A stretch of 64,000 bases of DNA from Mixophyes australis (taxonomy: Eukaryota; Chordata; Amphibia; Anura; Limnodynastidae). This document shows, piece after piece, positions 19,301-30,400 of the stretch. Positions within the stretch are counted from its first letter, which is position 1, and each line of letters opens with the position of its first letter. The stretch is taken from positions 369,150,624 to 369,214,623 of the forward strand of contig JAVHZZ010000002.1 of assembly GCA_036250195.1 (NCBI GenBank), given 5' to 3'. Under the pieces are notes generated by a model. The model was not told the origin of the DNA, ran no database searches, and saw only the letters and a list, made by a program, of their open reading frames with translations. The position numbers and the translations under genes were made by a program.

Positions 19301-21143
19301 GGTCTTCTAATATGCATCGATCATCAGCGGAATGTTTGACACATCTGCCACAAACAAATTATCACATTTGGTAGTAATGTGTATGGCCAAATTAGATACA
19401 TTTGGCGGTTTCACCTTAACACTTCGTCATATTTATGGCTAGTTTTGCTGCCATAAACTAGTCATTTACAAATTGTATATAAATGAGTCTATGTCTATGT
19501 TTCTAGCTCCTGAAGTCCTTTCTGGGGGTCCTTATGGCCACTCAGCTGACTGGTGGTCCCTAGGTGTCCTATTGTTTGCACTGGCAGCTGGAAAGGTGAG
19601 GAAAGAAATGTGTCATATAATTTGCCTGCTTTAAAGAGACAGTTCTAACTTGAGACACCTTTTCTGTTGTTTCTCTAGTTTCCTGTTGCACCTGCCAGAG
19701 ACCATATGAGCATGCTGGAGAGTGTTAATATTGCAACATATGATGTTCCAGAGTCTGTAAGCAGAGGGCTGACACACCTTCTAAAGGAGGTATTATGGAT
19801 TACAAACAAAAGTGACCCACTTCCTGCGCATGGCATAACCGTTTAGTGGTGGAGGGTGTTTTAGATGTGCATAACTGAGTGACAGTGAGGCAATATCATC
19901 ATCACCATTTATTTATATAGTGCCACTAATTCCGCAGCGCTGTACCGAGAACTCACTCACATCAGTCCCTGCCCCATTGGGGCTTACAGTCTAAATTCCC
20001 TAACACACACACACACGCAGACAGACACACAGAGTAGGGTCAATTTGTTAGCAGCCAATTAGCCTACTAGTATGTTTTTGGAGTGTAGAAGGAAACCGGA
20101 GCACCCGGCGGAAACCCACGCAAACACAGGGAAAACATAAAAACTCCTCACAGATAAGGCCATGATCGGGAATTGAACTCATGACCCCAGTGATGTAAGG
20201 CAGAAGTGCTAACCACTCAGCCACCGTATAGGATAAGATGGTGATATGACCCCTGCAGCCTCCCTGGTCTACCCATCTCGGTCACTGTAGTGTTGCACGA
20301 ACGTTGGGCTGAACACTGGCCAAATATTTATATTTTCCCCCTAGGCATCCAGTTATCCATGAAACTGTAGTGGAGGGGGATGTTACAGTGAGCGGAGCGA
20401 ACCAGGGTTCATTCCACTGCAGTAGGAGAGCAGCAGAGGACATTTGGTTTTACCAAGACGACTGTCACTGCCGGACCACACCATATTGTGAAACATGGGG
20501 TCAACAATAGTGCAAATATCCAGAGTTTACTTCTGTGCACAGCAGGTGTTATCTGGCAATACGCCGCCTGGGCTAATGTAATATAGTTGCATAGTTCTGT
20601 CTTCTGATCTGTCTTAGCTCCTTTTGTTTGCCTTCAGCAAAGTCTTAAGTTTTACATTTCAGCTACAGTATATTAATATAACTAATGTTTAGATATAATT
20701 TCCAAAATGTAGACTCTTTAGCATTCTGTCATAGGATTAAGGTATCTAACCCAAGGCAGACCAGAAAATGAGACCCAGAGCTTTATAACAACTTGCATTA
20801 ATTGTATATTTTATGTATGCATTGTTGTCATGTTAGTGATTACATGAACTGCTGTGCATGTCTATAATTTTCAGTTTTCACACATATAAGCATGTTGTCA
20901 TTATTTCTCTAGCTGTTGTGCAAAATTCCAAGACAGAGGCTGCACTATCTCCATCAATTCAAGAGTCATATTTTTTTTAGAGGAATGACCTTTGATTTTG
21001 CACTACTCCAAAAATTCCCGGTTGACCTTGTCCTAAACATGCGGAAATCAGAAGTTACAGAACTGCCAGAGTTCAATGTTTTTGATGACTTTGACTGTGA
21101 TTTAACAGAAACCCTGCAGTTTCCCAACACATGTAATACATGA
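10359..21143 (+). CDS. RSKR: RSKR (SGK494) Ser/Thr protein kinase, complete, 12 exons
   Basis: Coding exons: 10359-10385, 10713-10961, 11367-11450, 11546-11614, 11740-11809, 16104-16211, 18007-18047, 18425-18452, 18536-18625, 19507-19595, 19679-19789, 20913-21143. All phases agree, giving 398 residues (human about 410). The start MGATNSHTK matches the MGA start of the family. The kinase domain begins in exon 3 with a glycine loop AKGSLGPV and FALK lysine. Exon 7 gives the catalytic loop HRDVK, exon 9 DFGLSRH and CGTLQYM, exon 10 [20 protein letters not shown]. The C-terminal tail has the acidic FDDFDCDL motif. Family knowledge: an AGC/RSK-related kinase of poorly known function. Exon 2 has a weak donor (GTCTTC). 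Introns 5 and 6 carry DIRS, Tc1 and MITE debris and a 190-bp templated L1 insertion. All conserved catalytic motifs are present, so an active kinase is inferred. Confidence 0.93.
11815..12918. other. RSKR intron 5, left part, no gene
   Basis: Mostly unrecognised intronic sequence. A hAT-like CAG start followed by GCGGCCCCAGCTCC near 12540 has no matching right end. Confidence 0.35.
12919..13430 (-). mobile_element. Tc1/mariner fragment, transposase antisense
   Basis: It starts CAGTCATGGCCAAAAGTTTT, a well-known Tc1-like terminal sequence, preceded by TA. Downstream, the minus strand retains transposase C-terminal sequence ([15 protein letters not shown] region around 13260-13300). It ends abruptly near 13430 in a 17-bp tandem duplication (AAAAGGCTTGGCTGACG), so the 5' half is missing. 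A T-run lies at about 13111-13134. Confidence 0.75.
13433..13617. mobile_element. Foldback MITE (about 185 bp)
   Basis: Two long inverted arms start TAAGTATACAGTGTGACA and the matching right end reads GTCACGCTGTATACTTA. Both arms continue through an AAGGAGGTGCCGTGTGTAG segment to a ~25-base loop near 13510-13535. The target duplication is unclear, so the superfamily is not assigned. Confidence 0.65.
13840..14980 (+). mobile_element. DIRS-like retroelement fragment (gag to RT start)
   Basis: Three broken plus-strand frames in tandem resemble DIRS Gag and the RT N-terminus. They include [40 protein letters not shown] at about 14180-14240, and [17 protein letters not shown] at about 14490-14540. 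Next come [22 protein letters not shown] sequence (14610-14670) and [20 protein letters not shown]. It lies in RSKR intron 5, in sense orientation, and stops within the RT. Confidence 0.7.
14981..16103. other. RSKR intron 5, right part, no gene
   Basis: AT-rich, unrecognised sequence leading to the exon 6 acceptor. No coding signal was seen. Confidence 0.35.
16288..16352. repeat. Small hairpin (about 29-bp arms)
   Basis: Left arm AGGAATCACCTCTCATTTTT is mirrored by a right arm ending GCAGAGATTCCT around a short loop. It lies in RSKR intron 6 just after exon 6 and is probably the core of a decayed foldback MITE. Confidence 0.5.
16790..17100 (-). mobile_element. DIRS-like retroelement 3' fragment (recombinase end)
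   Basis: The minus-strand frame 17078-16851 reads [20 protein letters not shown], the DIRS tyrosine recombinase signature. It is followed by a terminal region with the antisense of GGGGAGCACTGTGAGACATT (16797-16816). This copy is antisense to RSKR and truncated upstream. Confidence 0.75.
17365..17554 (-). repeat. 190-bp templated L1 insertion in RSKR intron 6
   Basis: On the minus strand this segment is identical at 189 of 190 positions to 30666-30855 of the L1-like element in this window (the single difference is G for A). It carries an internal piece of ORF2 ([20 protein letters not shown]) with no LINE 3' end and no poly(A). It is bounded by perfect 27-bp direct repeats at 17338-17364 and 17555-17581 (starting TGAGTATCATGCACGG). 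Confidence 0.9.
17905..17965 (+). mobile_element. DIRS terminal-repeat relic
   Basis: Contains CAATGTCTCGCAGTGTCCCC, then CAATGCCAGGAAAGAGAAAA, the same terminal signature as the other DIRS ends in this window. Only the end survives, about 40 bases upstream of the RSKR exon 7 acceptor. Confidence 0.5.
19893..20228 (-). mobile_element. tRNA-derived SINE, full length
   Basis: Antisense copy: (ATC)n tail, GCGCTGTACCGAGAACTC tail region, central GGAAACCGGAGCACCCGGCG, and tRNA-like head (antisense of GTTAGCACTTCTGCC, with an A-box-like GGCTGAGTGG and B-box-like GAGTTCAATTCC). It lies in RSKR intron 11. Confidence 0.8.
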
Positions 21144-21471
21144 AACAAATGTAAGCCAAATGATTCATCATAAACATTTAAAGCTGAAATGGCTAAGCAG
21201 AATAAGACAATTATGCTTCATGCGACGTCACTGGTCACAACTTTGTGTGTGAATCCACACATCTGTAAAGGATATTTTATGTTAAGCAGAAGACTGATGC
21301 AAACCAATCACGATGGCTAAGACTTCTGAACTACTCTACATTTTCTCCCTATTCAAATATTAGAATCTTCCCCCAACTAATGAGTTGTATGTATTAAGTG
21401 TTTGCTTTCAGCAAATGGATCACACAGTATTATTGGCAGATGTAGCTTACTGTCAGCACTTGATATTTTAA

Positions 21472-21575
21472 AATCATCATCATCATTTATTTATAAAGCC
21501 CCACTAATTCCGCAGCGCTATACAGAAAACTCTCACACCAGTCCCTGCCCCATTGGAGCTTACAGTCTAAATACA
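21472..21575 (-). mobile_element. Truncated SINE tail in the RSKR 3' UTR/flank
   Basis: (ATC)n followed by the antisense SINE tail (CACTAATTCCGCAGCGC, CAGTCCCTGCCCCATTGGAG). 5'-truncated. Confidence 0.75.
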
Positions 21576-22734
21576 TTTTTATTTAACTTTAAATGCTGAT
21601 TTATATTAGAATGTAGACTCCCAATTCACCTAGATTAGGGTTTTATGTATTTGTTGCTACATTCGGTTTCCAAAGAAAGAGATGCAAATTGCTTTTATGG
21701 ACTTGGCAAACTCCTAATTCTGGTTTTCTGTTAATAAGTACCAGGAGGCATATTTGCAAGGCTGGCAGATTTCCCTTGAATCCCCACTGGTTCCTAATTT
21801 TTACTTTTATTGTCTTTTGGGATTTATTTATTTTTAATTCATATTTATATACTTGCCAGACAAAAAAAAAGCAATCATTTTCAGTTACTGTTAGATTACA
21901 TTTATTTTATTTACACAAATGAGAGACGGAAAGGGTTGTGGCCATTGAGCTCTATGGCATGGCTGGGAGTGGGAATTGAAATAGTTGCATAGGAAAATAG
22001 ATTTGGTGGGTAAAAATCCAGACCTGTTGCCATTACTTTACTCGTATATTACAATCTACATGCCCTTTTTTTGCTATAGTGTTTAAATAAAGCTCAGAAA
22101 GAGCCCAGTGCTGTTCACCATATAGTACATCTAAATGTGCTTACTGCTATGACATACTTTATATTTAACATAAGGTAATTAGAAAACAAAAACCTGTACT
22201 ACTCAGATGCCTGTTTTCAATCAAAATCAACAAATACTTAACATTATAAAGATATTATGTACATGTATTGTGCTGGGGACCTTTGTACCTTCTATTAAAC
22301 TAGAAAGGAAAAAACATACTGTTGGTACATGTACCCACGGGTGTGGTACGGCTTAACGGTGCTGACTACTCCGACAACACTTACCCCGACATCTTCAGTC
22401 CGGACGGCTGCTTCCCGACAAGGATCCATGACGACTGTTCTGTGAAGCGACTTCAGCCAATCACGATCAAGGGAGACGCCGGCGGGACTTGATCACGTCA
22501 GTGGGATAAGCGACGCTATTAACGCTGCTCTTAAGATGACTGGTGAGATATGTCACTGATATGAGCAACATTTGGGTGCCCCTCCCGTTTCTTCTATTAA
22601 TGCATAATGAATGTTTCACTGAATCCGTAAGTGCAATAAATTAACACAAGCTCTACAGCGTATAAGCTTACACATGACATTTTTGCACACTTAAAGTACA
22701 ATTAATTTTTATTTGCTGAATTTAACAGGCTGCA
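21576..22734. other. RSKR downstream spacer, no gene
   Basis: No coding signal. A notably GC- and CpG-rich stretch at about 22329-22520 stands out from AT-rich surroundings but matches no family I know. Confidence 0.35.
22086..22091 (+). terminator. Candidate RSKR polyadenylation signal
   Basis: AATAAA about 0.94 kb after the RSKR stop. A truncated SINE tail (21472-21575) would lie inside this 3' UTR. No earlier canonical signal was noticed. Confidence 0.35.
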
Positions 22735-22920
22735 AAAAAATAAAACAGTGAATGTGGCATGTGCAGAAATTTGGGCACCTTTTCAGTCAGTACTTGAGAA
22801 CGCCTTCTTTTGCTGAAATCGCAGCTTACAAATGTTTCTTGTAGGCACTCTTCCTTGCAGAGCACTTCCAGCTCAGAAATATTCTTAGGTTATCATGCAC
22901 AGCTTTTAGCCTAGGGTCCA
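22735..22920 (-). mobile_element. Tc1/mariner terminal fragment
   Basis: The motif TGTGCAGAAATTTGGGCACC followed by TTTTGCTGAAATCGCAGCTT matches the end of a common vertebrate Tc1-like family, with the transposase end antisense. It is short and truncated, without its partner end. Confidence 0.6.
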
Positions 22921-23599
22921 CTTGAGTGGCCCTGTGTGTGCCACTGCCAGAGGATGAATGACCAAGATACGGAGGCGGGTGCCTAGCACTAGACCACTCT
23001 ACAAGCCCCCTCTCATCATTATTGCACCAGAAAAATTAACTTTTAGCCTTTGCACCCCTGCAGATGCTATTATTTTCGAACTTCATGTGTTTTGTACAGA
23101 ATCAAGCACATTCATATCAAAAGGGCACATGACCAATTTTGCACTTTCAGACTTATCCTACACCTGTTAGTAACAAATTGTCAGTACATGGTGATATGTG
23201 GGTGTGTTCTTTCCTTGGGATATCAGAGTCTAGGTCTACGACTAGTTTTTTGGTGTGAGACTCCCCTTTTATAGGCTGGGCAACATGAGATATGACTTGT
23301 CTCCTGGCTATTCCTGTAGTCAGGACAAAATCCTGACAGCTCAGAACAGTCCCTGAAAATCTGGGTTGTCCCACCTGCTGCTGCTGGTTTCTTTAGGGCA
23401 GTTGGTGCTTTTCTGGATCCCGCAATGTTCGGGTACTCTGTAGTGAACATTTAAGGGCTAATCTCCTCCGAAAAAAGAGATCAACAAATGACCATTCTAG
23501 GTATTCTTTCCCCAACCAGTCCAAACACTAAATCAATAACACTCATGTTTTATAACCAGGACTGACATTAAATGGTATTTTGTATTTAATAAATATGTG

Positions 23600-24190
23600 G
23601 CACTGTCATAGGATGCCATCTTTCAGTCAGTTCCTCACATTTATGCCCTGCTAGAGCTTCAGTTAGTGCCATTATTGTGAAGTGGAAATGTCTAGGAGCC
23701 ACAACAGCTAAGCCACAAAGTGGTAGGCCACATAACTCTCAGAATGGGACTGCCGAATGCTAGGGATGTTTTTCATAATTTGGCATGGGCCCTAGTTCCA
23801 GTGAAGGGAAATGTTAATGCATATAATGACATTCCAGAGAAATGTGTGCTTACAACTTTGTGGCAACAGTTTGGAGAAATCCCTTTCCCGTTTCAGCATG
23901 AAAATGCCATTAAAATATGGTTTCCTAAGTTTGGTGTGAAAGAACTTCATTCACTTACACAAAGCCCTGACCTCACCCCCATCGCACACCTTTGTGATGT
24001 ATTGAAACGTCAACTGCGAGCCATGCCTTACATCCCAAAATCAGTGGATGACTTCACTAAGGTTCTTGTGGCTGAATGGATGAGAATCCAACTGCGCGCC
24101 ATGTTCCAAAATCTAATGGAACCCCATCCCAGAGGAGTGTACATCTTGTCACATTTTTTGTTGCAAATTATTATCTTGCTATACGTAACT
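23600..24190 (+). mobile_element. Degenerate Tc1/mariner transposase relic
   Basis: Plus-strand frames keep a helix-turn-helix piece (GTVIGCHLSVSS then VKWKCLGATTAKPQSG) and DDE-domain sequence. In frame 23720-24196 this reads LWQQFGEIPFPFQHENAI, then TQSPDLTPIAHLCDVLKR. It is related to the family at 5367. The first catalytic region is deleted and no inverted repeats were seen. Confidence 0.75.
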
Positions 24191-25026
24191 AACTAAAACC
24201 ACTACACAGCTGCAACACAACTAAAGTAACTATAATATACACATGGGTTCTATTATAAATTTTGTAGCTAAACAAACCAAATGAAGAGTTTATTCACACA
24301 GAATTCCATAACAGACCCAAAAGAAGGGAGGAAATATAGACACTGGTATTTTTATGTCAAAATGGATAAAAAGGGTCTGTAACTACAGGAGGGAAAACTG
24401 GGAAGTAATTGATTGAAAAAGTGACTGCTGTTTACAAAACAAACATCCTGTCCTGTCAGAAACATAATATGGGAAGTATAATAATCAGGGTTTGATGTTA
24501 ATTTGGAAAGTATTATGTTAATTTTTCTTTATTTTAAAACTTAATTTGTGGCAATCATCTTTTATTCAACACTAATTTAGAGGCTTAATTTTAATTTAAA
24601 GGCCTAATATTTATTATTATTATCTTTTATTTATATGGTGCCACAAATTGTCTGCAGCGCAGTACATAGAGCATGGACAAAACAGAGATGGCATACAGGG
24701 CAGTGCAAAAGAAAGTGCAATTAAAACCAGCTAAGCTGAGAACAGGTGCACAGGGCAAAGAGGTATAAGAGAATTCTAGAACACTTAGAAGCTAGGAAAG
24801 GGAAGGAGGAGAGATGGGGAGTGAACTAAAGCAGGTTGAACCTGTGCCCAGCAGTGTGGGTGGACTGATGGGATCAGAGCAGTGAAGGAGATGCGAAGGC
24901 AAAGGAGAAGAGGAGAACCAAAGGCAGTGACCAAGTGTGGAGGTAGAAAAGTGAGCCGAAGGCAATGGCACAGGAGGTGGACTCGAGGATAAGAGAGTCC
25001 TGCTCACTGAAGCTTACAATTTAAAG

Positions 25027-25175
25027 CAGGCCTGTCCAACCTGCGGCCCTCCCGATGTTTGTGAAACTACAAGTCCCAGCATGCCCTTCCAGCTATCAAC
25101 AGGTTGTCTACTGGCAAAGCATGCTGGGGCTTGTAGTTTCACAACACCTGGAGGGCCGCAGGTTGGACAGGCCTG
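25027..25175. mobile_element. hAT-type palindromic MITE (149 bp)
   Basis: Ends CAGGCCTGTCCAACCTGCGG and the inverted partner CCGCAGGTTGGACAGGCCTG. An exact 8-bp duplication ATTTAAAG lies at 25019-25026 and 25176-25183. The interior has the common AACTACAAGTCCCAGCATGC motif in inverted copies. It is inserted into the 3' UTR of the L2-like LINE. Confidence 0.92.
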
Positions 25176-25267
25176 ATTTAAAGGGAAGATCTGACTGACA
25201 GGAAAAACAAAGTGGGGAGTCAGGATGAGGGAACTAGAAGTCTGAAGGGAGAGATTAACAAGAGTGG

Positions 25268-26333
25268 TGTGGGTGTGTCCACCACACCTCTCACATGGTC
25301 AAGATGACTGCTGCAGCATCAAACGGGTTAAAACCTGATATTGCTGTGTCGAATGGGTTAAACCCTAGCACTAAGGGATTAAAAATGTATTAAAGGGTTT
25401 ATTAGTTTCAATATATATATATATATATTTAAGGTATGGGCGCTGTGGCGCCGCTCAGTAATTGGCGCAAAAAGAGCTAAGTTCCTGTGCTGGGTGTGAA
25501 AATGTATCTATTTGTTCATGCATTGATTTATGAGGTAAGATGCCATGTTTTTGTAAGAAAGGAATTTCCATGCAAACTAAGTCTTTTCATCTCAGAGTAT
25601 CTTTCCAGTATGAAAGCACAGCAGGGGGTCGTAGAAGCTGTCTGAATAATGGAACAGCAAGTGATTTGGTAAATCACAGATTGATGTAAATTTTGTTAAG
25701 TTTAAATTGTGTTATCGCCAAGTCTAGAGAATATTACATCCTGAGGGTAAACATCTGATGTAATATCTCAGACTTTGTGGTGCCAGCTAAGATCAGGAGG
25801 TCTGGATTACCTTGTGCCAAAATCTGTGTCAGAAACTGTATAAAAAGTGCTCTGTTTGACCATGTTATGCCACTAACTAGTGCGTAACTCCTTTTAAGGA
25901 CATCTCGAAATAATAAATATCAGTGTTTCACGATCCTGCTTTTGATGCCTAATTACCTGCTGTAGTTCCTGTGACCTACAGATTAAACCACTCTAATCTG
26001 TTATCCAGCTGTTCTGAGGTTGGGACCCAGCATCTAATAACAACTCTCTGCCAAGTGTGATAGTCCAGGGGGAATCATCCACAGCAACCCTGATCTGAAG
26101 GAAAAGGTCAGGGATAGCAGCCCAGGTGCCCAGCAAGGAGGTACACTAGCAGCGAGAGTTACCCAGAAGAAGCGGTTCTAGGTGCCGTTGAAGGAGCCCA
26201 ATGGTTGCAGCAGAGTCCCTCATATTGCGTTTAGAGGGGAGCAATTGGTATAAAGAAAGGGGATGATGACAAGGCAAGCCCAGCCAGTCCCCAGCAGCAC
26301 GACAGGGTGGTAGAGGAGTTCCATCCTGTCACA
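25268..26333 (+). mobile_element. Probable solo LTR of an endogenous retrovirus-like element
   Basis: Begins TGTGGGTG and ends TGTCACA (TG...CA). It is flanked by AGTGG (25263-25267) and AGCGG (26334-26338), a 5-bp duplication with one change. It interrupts an otherwise continuous L2-like sequence. Inside are a TATA-like TATAAAAAG at about 25840 and AATAAA-type sequence at about 25910. No gag, pol or env was seen. The long segment after the poly(A) signal is unusual for a U5, so the family is open. Confidence 0.55.
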
Positions 26334-27198
26334 AGCGGGTAGTAAAATGAGCAGAAGAAGAAAGAGGGTGAGGTATATAATGATAGTGAAGGATCATGAA
26401 GAGGGGAAAAGGAGTTCAAGAGATAGGGTAGGCTTTACTGAACAGGGAATTCTTGAAGATTTCAAGACTGGGGATAGCCTGATAGAATGAGGGAGATTGT
26501 TCCAGAGAAGGGTGGGCACCATGGGACAATTTTTGAATACATGGTAACCAAATGGGAGGTAAGGCAGCAGTCATTGGCTGACTGTAGAGGGAGTGAAGGA
26601 GTATCAATGGAGATGAGGTTGGAGATGTAAGGAGCAGTGAAGTTAGAGAGGGCTTTGTAGGTGAGGGTGAGACGCTTGAAGAGGCTTCTGTAACGGAGGG
26701 GGAGTCACTGCAGTGCTTGACAGAGAGGGGATTTAGACCTTTAGTCCGGCAGGAGTGGAAGATGAGTCGGATTGCAGCGCTGAGTATGGACTGAAGAGGT
26801 GCAAGGCGGGTGTGGGGGAGGCCAGTAAGAAGGAGGTTGCAGTAATCAAGGCGGAGACAATCAGAGAATGAATGAGAGTTTTGGTTGCATCTTTGGAGAG
26901 GAAAGGTCTGATATGAGCAATATTGTGGAGATGAAAGTGAGAGGATTGGGTGAGGGATTGAATATGGGCGATTAAGGAGAGAGGGGAGTCAAGGATGACA
27001 CCCAGGCATTAAACCTGGGAAAAAGAGGAGATATTGATATTGCCAATAGTTATGTGGGAGGGGAGGATAGTCTTGAAGGAGGGAAGGCTATGAGTTCAGA
27101 TTTGGCCATGTTAAGTTTAAGGAATCGATGGGAAATCCATGAGGAGATGGCAGAGGCACCATAACCCCTTAATGAGGAGTGAAGGGAGAGGTAAGGAG

Positions 27199-27342
27199 AT
27201 CATCATCATCATTTATATAGCACCAACATATTCCGTAGCAATTTACAATTGGGGACAAGCATAGTAAACTAATAAACAAACTGGGTAAAACAGACAAAGA
27301 GGTGAGAAGGCCCTACTCGCAAACTTACAATCTATGGGAATG
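27199..27342 (-). mobile_element. Short LINE/SINE 3'-tail insertion in the L2-like LINE
   Basis: (ATC)n then TTATATAGCACCAACATATT and antisense tail sequence ending CTTACAATCTATGGG. It splits the RT from the C-terminal part of the host LINE. The tail differs from the main SINE and marks a second L2-mobilised family. Confidence 0.55.
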
Positions 27343-29132
27343 AGAGGTAGATTTGGGTGATGTCGTCATAGAGGTGGTATTGGATGTCAAAGGACCTGAC
27401 AAGTTTACCCAGTGAAGAGGTGTACAAAGAAAAGAGAAGAGGGTCGAGAATGGAACCCTGAGGGACTCCTACGGGAAGTGGAGAAGTTGGGGAGGAGCCA
27501 GAGGTTGAAACAGAGAAACAGCGGTTAGAAAGATAAGAGGTGAACCATGAGATGACAGTGTCAGGTAGGCCAATGGTGCGAAGGCTGTGCAGCAGGAGAG
27601 AATGATCAACTGTGTCGAAGGCTGCACATAGGTACAAAAGGATGAGAAGGGAGTATTGGCCTTTAGATTTGGCAAACAAGAACATTATTGACTTTAGTGA
27701 GTGGAGGGGTCAGAAAGCGGTTTGGAGAGGATCGAGGAGGGAATTGTCTGAGATGTAGCTAGTGAGACGGCTGTAGGCAAGCCGTTTGAGCAGTTTAGAA
27801 GCAAAAGGGAGAAGGGAGATGGGGCAGTAATTGGACAGGGTGAAGCTTAGGTTTTTAAGAATGGGCGAGACAAGAGCATATTTGAAAGATGAAGGGAAGA
27901 TACCAGAGGAGAGTGATAAGTTGAAGAGGTGGGCTAGTGGGATTAGGCATTTGGCGAGGGGTTTCTAAGGAGATGGGAAAGAATGGAGGGCAGTACTAGA
28001 AGGCAGGTTGAGGGGGAAGAGGGCAAGAGTACAGAATGGACTCTCTCACCTGAGCTGGAGCAGAAGAAGTACATAAGATGATGCTTGAAGGGCAATGTGG
28101 GTGTAAGACCGGGGGAAGATGACAGAGGTGGGAGGAGATTTTGTTTCTGATTGCATCTATTTTGGAGGTGAATAAGGAGGCAAAGTCAGTGAAGGATGGA
28201 AGAGGAGGAAGGGGTGGGAAGAGTAAGGAATTGAAAGTGGCAAAAAGGTGACGGGGGTTGGAAGACAGATATTATGAGAGATTTGAAGAAGGATTATTTG
28301 GCTATGGAGAAGGCAGAGCTATAGAAGAGGATGAACTTAAAATGAAGACAATCAATATGATAAGCAATTCTTCCCCAATATTGTTTCAAAACTTTACCCT
28401 TATGTAGACTCCAAAATAATTATAGGCAGAGATTCTAATATTGTAGCATCTATAGATATGGAGAGGGAGGGAGCATCTGCACCGGGTAACCGATCACCCA
28501 GAATACCCAAGGTATGCATCAAATATATCGTCAACCAATTACACTTGATAGATTACTGGCGCTTATTAAATCCCACTTCAAGAGAATATTCATGCCTGTC
28601 TGCAGCACATGGTACTTTGTCCCGAATCGATTAAATATTAGTTTCTCAGTCTCTCTTCCCCATACTTGGTGATGCTGGCATAAACACCATTTCATTATCT
28701 GACCATGCCATGTTGTGGACACATATAATTAACCCACATAAAATAGGGACACATAAACAATGGAAATTTCCTAATTCTTTATCTAATTCTCTTTAATTTC
28801 CAAATATGCTTATTGCAGCCTGGTATGACTTTATACAATAATGAGAACCATCAATCTGACCCAGCTTTATTTTGGCAGACAGCCAAAGCGGTGCTTAGAG
28901 GCCATATCATCTCTTACATGAGTCAACATATAAAACACACACTAAGCTTTACCTAGACACATAAAGAGATCTCACAATTGCAAATAAACATATAAAAGAT
29001 AGTCCTTCCCCTGCAAACAAACTTTCTTATAACCAAAGCAAACCCAATTTAACAACTTAATCGCTCAAATAGCAGATAGGACCTCCCAGGCTTCTAAATT
29101 CCAGTTCTATAAACACGGTAATAAAAATAGTC

Positions 29133-29689
29133 GACTACTGTCTAAAGTTGGGTACACACTGAAGAATTTTTGCAACCGAGGTGTTATCTCAAACAATTAT
29201 ACCTACTACAGAAGGTCCGATTAGTCTGGCGATTCATGCATACACACTGACACGATTTACCTTCAGATCTGTGCTCTTCATCTGGTCCTTTATCTGGTCA
29301 TCTAGTCCAGAGAATGACAGCACAATATTCATTCATTCACTACTGTTACATTGTCACACTGATTAAAACCGCCTTGTTATAGCTATCCACATGTCCTAAC
29401 GAATTTCGTTAGCATCTGTGACTCTGAAACAAAATATTCTGTCTCAGAACTAACAAATTAATTATTCCTTCTACAGCGCACTCTACATTTTTCACTCTGA
29501 CATTCAGAGCCCGACTCTGTAAACTCTATGGAGATCGTCACCATGAGTCCATACACACTACATGATCGTTAGCTGATTGATCGGAAAATATTAAATGGTG
29601 CGACCATCCAAATGAAACGATGATCGCCACTTTGGGACGACTTTACATCATCGTGTCACTATACACACTCACTCGATATCTGACCAAAT
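29133..29689. mobile_element. Unclassified insertion in the L1-like LINE
   Basis: L1 reading is lost between FYKHGNKNSRLLSK-type sequence (to about 29132) and LSLDAEKAFD (from about 29690). The left end GTTGGGTACACACTGAAG and the right-side CTATACACACTCACTCGATA resemble frog MITEs with ACACACT-rich ends. I cannot show a target duplication. Confidence 0.35.
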
Positions 29690-30400
29690 GGCTCCTTCTG
29701 TCATTAGACGCAGAGAAAGCTTTTGACTTAATAACATGGGAACACCTATTTGAATCATTGCAGAGATTTGGCTTTCCAGAGGCTTTTATCTTACCCCATA
29801 CCATAACCCCCAGACAGAAATAATTGCAAATGGCCATATCTCATCACAATTCAAAATCCAATGAGGCACTCGACAAGGATGTCCTGTCTCCACTGCTTTT
29901 TGCAATAGCCTTAGAACCTTTAGCTATAGCTCTTAGAGCAAACTCTGACAACTCAAGTATGTTTATACGCTCAGAAGAATGTAAATTGGCGTTATTTGCG
30001 GATAATATGATGTTGATGGTTACACACCTGGAAAGATCTACTCCCGCTATTATTAATATAGTTGCAGCTTATGGTACCTTTGCAGGATATAGAATTATTT
30101 TCCACAAATCTGAGATTCTTCCAAACATCAAATGCAACAATGACTCCTGAGCAAACTCAAACTATATAAAATTTGCATTTAGTCACACAAAAACTTAAAT
30201 CTTTGGGTATATACATCCCCTCCTCTTTGGGTAATTTATACAAAATCAATTACCCCCCTATCATCCGAAAGTTAGAATCCACTTTAGATAACTGGAAGAA
30301 CCTTTCATTGTCATTACTTGGTAGAAATCCGGTGATCAAGTCTATTATATTCCCTAAACTAACATACCCGTTGCAGATGCTTCCTCTTTGCCTTACCAGA

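Larger units (their letters stand above)
24613..28340 (-). mobile_element. L2/CR1-like LINE, minus strand, with nested insertions
   Basis: Minus-strand ORF2 remnants: the RT at 27685-27332 reads [20 protein letters not shown], then [20 protein letters not shown], with the YADD box damaged to LYDD. The C-terminal region follows at about 27200-26400 (ALSNF-type TYKAL and HSLILS-like pieces in shifting frames). The 3' end at about 24613-24700 has a tail with (TTA)n and CTGCAGACAATTTGTGGC-like sequence in antisense. A hAT MITE (25027-25175), a probable solo LTR (25268-26333) and a second tail-type insertion (27199-27342) are embedded. Stops and frameshifts make it inactive. Confidence 0.75.

Noticed and set aside
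23720..24196. 158-residue open frame that could look like a host gene
   Set aside because: It is the DDE half of a decayed Tc1 transposase with no start, no full domain and no inverted repeats.
25019..25183. Possible hairpin microRNA precursor
   Set aside because: The palindrome has hAT ends and an exact 8-bp target duplication, so it is a MITE; a small-RNA role would need expression data.
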